Assembly (NCBI RefSeq): GCF_004114955.1
Contig: NZ_CP030053.1
Location: 3,038,001 to 3,102,000 of the forward strand
DNA length: 64,000 bases
Reading direction: 5' to 3'
Source of the DNA: Bradyrhizobium guangzhouense
GTDB lineage: Bacteria; Pseudomonadota; Alphaproteobacteria; Rhizobiales; Xanthobacteraceae
The notes below the pieces were generated by a model. It was not told the DNA's origin. It was given only the letters and a program-made list of their open reading frames with translations, and ran no database searches. A program made the translations under genes and the position numbers. Shown here in pieces: positions 60,427 to 64,000 of the stretch; the stretch's first letter is position 1, and each line of letters opens with the position of its first letter.

Positions 60427-61269
60427 CTAGCCCAATTCAAAGCTGGTTACGCCGAACACGCGGTCGAGCCGCAGTGACGGGATCGGTCCAGTGTACATTC
60501 GCGCCGTTTCGAATGTCGGCTTCAGCCCGAGGGATTCCGCAAGCGCAATAGCATCGCGGTTCACAGCGGGGATGTCGAGCACAATCTCGTCGCTGCCCGG
60601 GCTTGCCAGCAAAGCCTGCAATACGGCCTCCGCCGCGGCGCGGTCATCGGCGACGAGCGGGCCGATCTTGCGGCCAGTTCGGCAGGGACGGATCACGCCC
60701 CACGCGGCAAGCTTGCCGTCGCGCAGCAGTGCGCGGCCAACGTGTCCGGGAGTGTCGATCCAGGCGCGCAAGAAGGCCGCGCGCGGGGCCGGAAAGACGG
60801 TGGCGTCGTCGGCCTCTACAATCGCAAATGGGATTGCGTCGAGCGCAACAATCTCGGCGGGCGGCTTTGGCGGCGCGGCAATGATGCCGCCGTAACGGAT
60901 ATTGGCGTAAGCAAGTTGGAAGCCGGACTTTCTGTAATTGTCCTGCTGCGCCACGACGCCGTCGAGCCCGATCACGCGCGCGCCCGCATGCGCGATCGCA
61001 GCGTTCCAGATGCGCAGGCCGAGGCCTCTGCCACGAAAGCCTGCACGCACGATGTAGAAGCCGAGGAAGGCGAAGCGATCGTCATAAGTGACGCAGGAGA
61101 CTGATGCGACCGGCTCACCGTCGATCTCGCCGACGAAGAAACCCCGTGCATCTGGGATCGCGAAGCAGGCGGCATCCCGCAAGCCGGGATTCCAGCCCTC
61201 GGCTGCGGCCCAGTCGATGGCGATGGAGATCTCGTCGGGGCGCAAATTGCGGATCTGCATATCGCTCAT
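60427..61269 (-). CDS. GNAT-family acetyltransferase, two-domain
   Basis: This 280-residue protein has an N-terminal GNAT fold with the acetyl-CoA site RAGFRGRGLGLRIW and RKSGFQLAY. The C-terminal half (RAALLRDGKLAAWGVIRPCR-like, ending YTGPIPSLRLDRVFGVTSFELG) is the second GNAT-like domain typical of this two-domain type. Substrate is unknown. The start at 61269 follows GAGGCAACGCGAC; the ATG at 61260 is a close alternative. It is divergent from the degenerate SDR gene. Confidence 0.85.
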   Translation of the reverse strand: MSDMQIRNLRPDEISIAIDWAAAEGWNPGLRDAACFAIPDARGFFVGEIDGEPVASVSCVTYDDRFAFLGFYIVRAGFRGRGLGLRIWNAAIAHAGARVIGLDGVVAQQDNYRKSGFQLAYANIRYGGIIAAPPKPPAEIVALDAIPFAIVEADDATVFPAPRAAFLRAWIDTPGHVGRALLRDGKLAAWGVIRPCRTGRKIGPLVADDRAAAEAVLQALLASPGSDEIVLDIPAVNRDAIALAESLGLKPTFETARMYTGPIPSLRLDRVFGVTSFELG

Positions 61270-61409
61270 GTCGCGTTGCCTCGTGGCGATGGGCTTGTTA
61301 GCAAGTCTGGTTTGCGGGCAGGGATGGCTGTAGAAGGCCCGATGACAGGCTGAGCCTCGGCAGATCGAACCTTGGGTTCGCCTGTACGCTATCACAGGGA
61401 TATCAGGTC

Positions 61410-62114
61410 ATGGCAGCAGAGAAGGTCGCGCTCGTCACCGCAGGCGGCAGTGGCATGGGGGCGGGGGCCGCGCGGCGGCTTGCCGCCGACGGTTTTCGTG
61501 TCGCGATCCTGTCGTCCTCCGGCAAGGGCGAGGCGCTCGCGGGCGAGCTTGGCGGCTTCGGCGTCACCGGCTCGAACAAGTCCGGCGACGATCTGAAACG
61601 CCTCGTCGATGGGGCGCTGGCGAAGTGGGGGCGGATCGACGTGCTCGTCAACAGCGCCGGCCATGGTCCGCGCGCTGCGATTACGGAGATTACCGACGAG
61701 CAATGGCATATCGGTCTCGACACCTATCTGCTCAACGTGATCCGTCCTGTCAGGCTGGTGACCCCGGTGATGCAGGCGCAGAAGGGCGGTGCGATCATCA
61801 ACATCTCGACGGCCTGGGCGTTCGAGCCGAGCGCGATGTTCCCGACCTCGGCAGTGTTCCGCGCGGGCCTTGCCGCCTTCACCAAGATCTTCACCGACAC
61901 CCATGCGGCCGACAACATCCGCATGAACAACGTGCTGCCGGGCTGGATCGACAGCCTGCCGCAGACGGATGCACGTCGCGACAGCGTGCCGCTGAAGCGT
62001 TACGGCAAGGTCGAGGAGATCGCGGCGACGGTCTCGTTCCTGGCGTCCGAAGGCGCGGCCTATATCACCGGCCAGAACATCCGCGTTGACGGTGGACTGA
62101 CCCGCTCGGTCTGA
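61410..62114 (+). CDS. SDR-fold protein lacking the YxxxK catalytic pair
   Basis: This 234-residue SDR has a nucleotide site VTAGGSGMGAGAAR, NSAGHGP, and NISTAW followed by FPTSAVFRAGLAAFTK. Tyr and Lys of the active site are replaced, with Ser or Thr and Arg near the expected positions. The C-terminal GQNIRVDGGLTRSV is normal. It is therefore an atypical or noncatalytic SDR, perhaps a binding protein or one using a different acid/base. It is divergent from the GNAT gene. Confidence 0.87.
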   Translation: MAAEKVALVTAGGSGMGAGAARRLAADGFRVAILSSSGKGEALAGELGGFGVTGSNKSGDDLKRLVDGALAKWGRIDVLVNSAGHGPRAAITEITDEQWHIGLDTYLLNVIRPVRLVTPVMQAQKGGAIINISTAWAFEPSAMFPTSAVFRAGLAAFTKIFTDTHAADNIRMNNVLPGWIDSLPQTDARRDSVPLKRYGKVEEIAATVSFLASEGAAYITGQNIRVDGGLTRSV

Positions 62115-62211
62115 GGCGCTTGGTTCAAGTCTTCGAGCCTCGCTTGAGCCATCCGCCGACTTGTGCGACCGTGGGTTTTGCAACGTCGTTGGATGTCCTC
62201 GCGAGGGTCGC

Positions 62212-63744
62212 ATGGCCGATTGGGGATCCGGATACGTCATCGACACGGCCTATGTGCACGATTTCTGCCGCGTGCAGGTGCCGGCCATGCTCAGCTTTGC
62301 CGCGCTCGCCAAGGGCGTGGCGGCGCCCGGAGGACGCGGCGAGCCGCTTCATTATTGCGATCTCGGCTGCGGGCAGGGGCTGACCGCCACGATCGTCGCG
62401 GCCGCCAATCCCAACACTGCGGTGTTCGCGGCTGACTTCAATCCGACGCACATTGCAGGCGCGCGGTCGCTGGCGCATGCGGCGGGGCTCGACAACATCG
62501 TCTTTCGCGAGGCCGATTTTGCCGAGCTTGCCGAGGACGCTGAGGTGCCGGAGTTCGACGTCATCGCGCTCCACGGCGTTTATAGCTGGATCGGCGCGGA
62601 GCATCGCAAGGCGATCGTCGCGCTGATCCGGCGGCGTTTGAAGCCCGGCGGGCTCGTCTACGTCTCATACGATGCGATGCCCGGCTGGGCGGGTATGGCG
62701 CCGTTGCGGCGGCTGATGGTGCAGTTGCAGGTCGCGCAGCCGCAGGTCTCGTCGAAACGCGCGCTGGATCAGGCGCTGGCGCTGGCCGACGGGCTGAAGG
62801 AGGCCGGCGCGCATTTCTATCGGATGTACCCGCAGGCCGCCGTGCAGCTCGAGCGGCTGCGCAAATTGCCCGCGTCCTATCTCGCGCACGAGCTGCTGAC
62901 GCGCGACTGGCAGGCCTTCAGCTTTGCCGATCTCGCCCAGGAGCTCGCCGACGCCAAGCTGACCTTTCTCGGCTCGGCCCATCTCACCGATCATGTCGAT
63001 CGCGTCAACTTCACCGACGCCCAGCAGGCGCTGCTGACCGACCTCGCCGATCCTCTGATCAACGAGACCGCGCGCGACATGATCATCGGCCGCCAGTTTC
63101 GCCGCGACATCTTCGCCAAGGGGTTCACGCCAATGGCGCCGATGGCGGCGCGGGAATGCTGGCTGGCGACGCGCTTCGTGCTGACGAGCCCGCGCGACGA
63201 TGTCGAGCTGACCTTCGATACGCCGCTGGGCCGCTTCCAGCTGCGCAGCGAGACCTACCGGCCGGTGATCGAGGCGTTTGCCGCGGGGCCGCTCAGCTTG
63301 CGCGAGGTGGTCGAACGTCTGCCGGAGGCGACGATGGGCTGGGCCTCGCTCACCGACGCGATCAAGGTGCTGGTCGGGCAGGGGCACCTCGCACCGGCGC
63401 TGCCGCCGGAGGACGAGGCTATCAGGCGGACATCGACGCAGGCGTTCAACGCGGCGGTGATGGCGCGGGCCAAGGAGACGACGGAGCTGCGTTATCTCGC
63501 CTCGCCCGTTACCGGCGGCGGGATCAGGGTCGATCCGCTCACGCAGCTCTATATGCAGGCCAAGCGCAAGGGCATCGCCGATCCCGCCGCGCTGCTGGCA
63601 AGCCTCGCCGTCGCCGGCGGCGAGCGCTTTGAGAAGGACGGCCAAAAACTCCCCGCGGACGGGGTTCGCGCCGAGATATCAGGCAGGATCGCCGCGATCG
63701 ACGCGCGCGTCCTGCCGCTGCTTGGACGCCTTGGAGTAGCCTAG
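62212..63744 (+). CDS. class I SAM methyltransferase with regulatory domain
   Basis: This 510-residue protein has an N-terminal methyltransferase domain (CDLGCGQGLT at 49-58, FDVIALHGVYSWI, LKPGGLVYVSYDAMPGW). The helical methyltransferase regulatory domain (about 215-300) and a long C-terminal part are typical of the methyltransf_31 plus MethyTransf_Reg architecture. It probably methylates a small molecule or lipid. ATG 62212 is a reasonable start with GCGAGGGTCGC upstream. The gene stands alone. Confidence 0.88.
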   Translation: MADWGSGYVIDTAYVHDFCRVQVPAMLSFAALAKGVAAPGGRGEPLHYCDLGCGQGLTATIVAAANPNTAVFAADFNPTHIAGARSLAHAAGLDNIVFREADFAELAEDAEVPEFDVIALHGVYSWIGAEHRKAIVALIRRRLKPGGLVYVSYDAMPGWAGMAPLRRLMVQLQVAQPQVSSKRALDQALALADGLKEAGAHFYRMYPQAAVQLERLRKLPASYLAHELLTRDWQAFSFADLAQELADAKLTFLGSAHLTDHVDRVNFTDAQQALLTDLADPLINETARDMIIGRQFRRDIFAKGFTPMAPMAARECWLATRFVLTSPRDDVELTFDTPLGRFQLRSETYRPVIEAFAAGPLSLREVVERLPEATMGWASLTDAIKVLVGQGHLAPALPPEDEAIRRTSTQAFNAAVMARAKETTELRYLASPVTGGGIRVDPLTQLYMQAKRKGIADPAALLASLAVAGGERFEKDGQKLPADGVRAEISGRIAAIDARVLPLLGRLGVA

Positions 63745-64000
63745 CTAGAGCAGCGAAAAATCGTGCGCGTGTTGCAGCAACTGATGCAGCGCGTCGCTGT
63801 CTGAGGTCGTCGTCGTGCCGCCGCCCTGGTTGCCGCCGTGGCCGGTCAGCGCGCCGGCCAGCTTGATGTAGTCGTCGCCGAGCGCGCCGACATCGGTGTT
63901 GAGCTTGTGCAGATCCGCATCAAGCTTGTGGAAATCGTCGCCGAACTTCAGCGCGATCTGGTCGATCTTGAGGGCGCCGAAATTGTCCTGGGAGCCGGTG
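63745..64000 (-). CDS. 3' end of an unknown gene, cut by window edge
   Basis: The last 84 residues are visible. They begin TGSQDNFGALKIDQIAL and carry two DDFHKLDADLHKL-like heptads, a GHGGNQGGG linker and end LHQLLQHAHDFSLL. The stop codon (63745-63747) directly follows the methyltransferase stop on the opposite strand. It is Asp/His/Leu-rich and repetitive, perhaps an exported or calcium-binding protein; the rest lies beyond the window. Confidence 0.65.
   Translation of the reverse strand, partial: TGSQDNFGALKIDQIALKFGDDFHKLDADLHKLNTDVGALGDDYIKLAGALTGHGGNQGGGTTTTSDSDALHQLLQHAHDFSLL

Overview
The window is GC-rich, densely coded DNA from an alphaproteobacterium, most likely Bradyrhizobium or a close relative. 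Support comes from an ATP12-type ATPase assembly chaperone, a FliK/FlhB-tail pair, an oversized fused indolepyruvate ferredoxin oxidoreductase, a host-attachment family protein, many small Ala/Pro/Tyr-rich secreted proteins, and several families of long palindromic intergenic repeats. The genus is inferred from protein style and recalled repeat families; no search was run. No CRISPR array, rRNA operon, prophage or insertion sequence is visible. One tRNA (Arg, anticodon TCG) is present.

Layout. 0-6.7 kb: end of a cytochrome c gene, an SDR, a ClC channel coupled to hisC, a zinc-type alcohol dehydrogenase homologue and a porin. 7.0-13.1 kb: an HtrA-like protease coupled to rarA, a HigBA toxin-antitoxin pair set between rarA and an RluA-type pseudouridine synthase, a small secreted protein and the ATP12 chaperone. 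13.2-17.4 kb: FliK-like and FlhB-tail genes, a secreted dienelactone-hydrolase-like enzyme, a coiled-coil protein and a DUF4260 membrane protein. 17.6-22.2 kb: pccB followed directly by a VbhA-like/Fic pair, then small proteins, a GST, a His/Trp-rich Tat-exported protein and a Cys-rich secreted protein. 22.5-24.9 kb: an ArsR-type regulator divergent from a NIPSNAP - ABM monooxygenase - PEP-mutase-family operon. 25-27.6 kb: a membrane protein, a TRIC-type channel and a triheme cytochrome c.

27.9-38.4 kb is the main catabolic block: fused indolepyruvate ferredoxin oxidoreductase, then SCPx-like thiolase, DUF35 Zn-ribbon/OB-fold protein, MaoC hydratase and MFE-2-like 3-hydroxyacyl-CoA dehydrogenase, then a DapA-family aldolase, a NUDIX hydrolase and an EamA exporter. 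The middle four genes look like a split version of peroxisomal D-specific beta-oxidation. 38.4-45 kb: a PAS histidine kinase, a GrlR-like protein, several small proteins, the tRNA and a DUF2278 gene. 45.2-50.8 kb: an AraC regulator, small secreted proteins, a host-attachment protein, a ClpP-like secreted protein, an EamA transporter, an HExxE putative metalloprotein and a histone H1-like protein. 50.9-58.3 kb: a photolyase with a probable CTG start, a Cache chemoreceptor, a DUF2177 protein, a 1-Cys peroxiredoxin, a conserved unknown and a secreted phosphodiesterase-like enzyme. 58.3-59.4 kb is noncoding and rich in inverted repeats. 59.5-64 kb: two small proteins, a GNAT acetyltransferase, an SDR lacking YxxxK, a SAM methyltransferase and the 3' end of an unknown gene.

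Most start sites rest on Shine-Dalgarno spacing and ATGA overlaps. Functions are family-level inferences from motifs.
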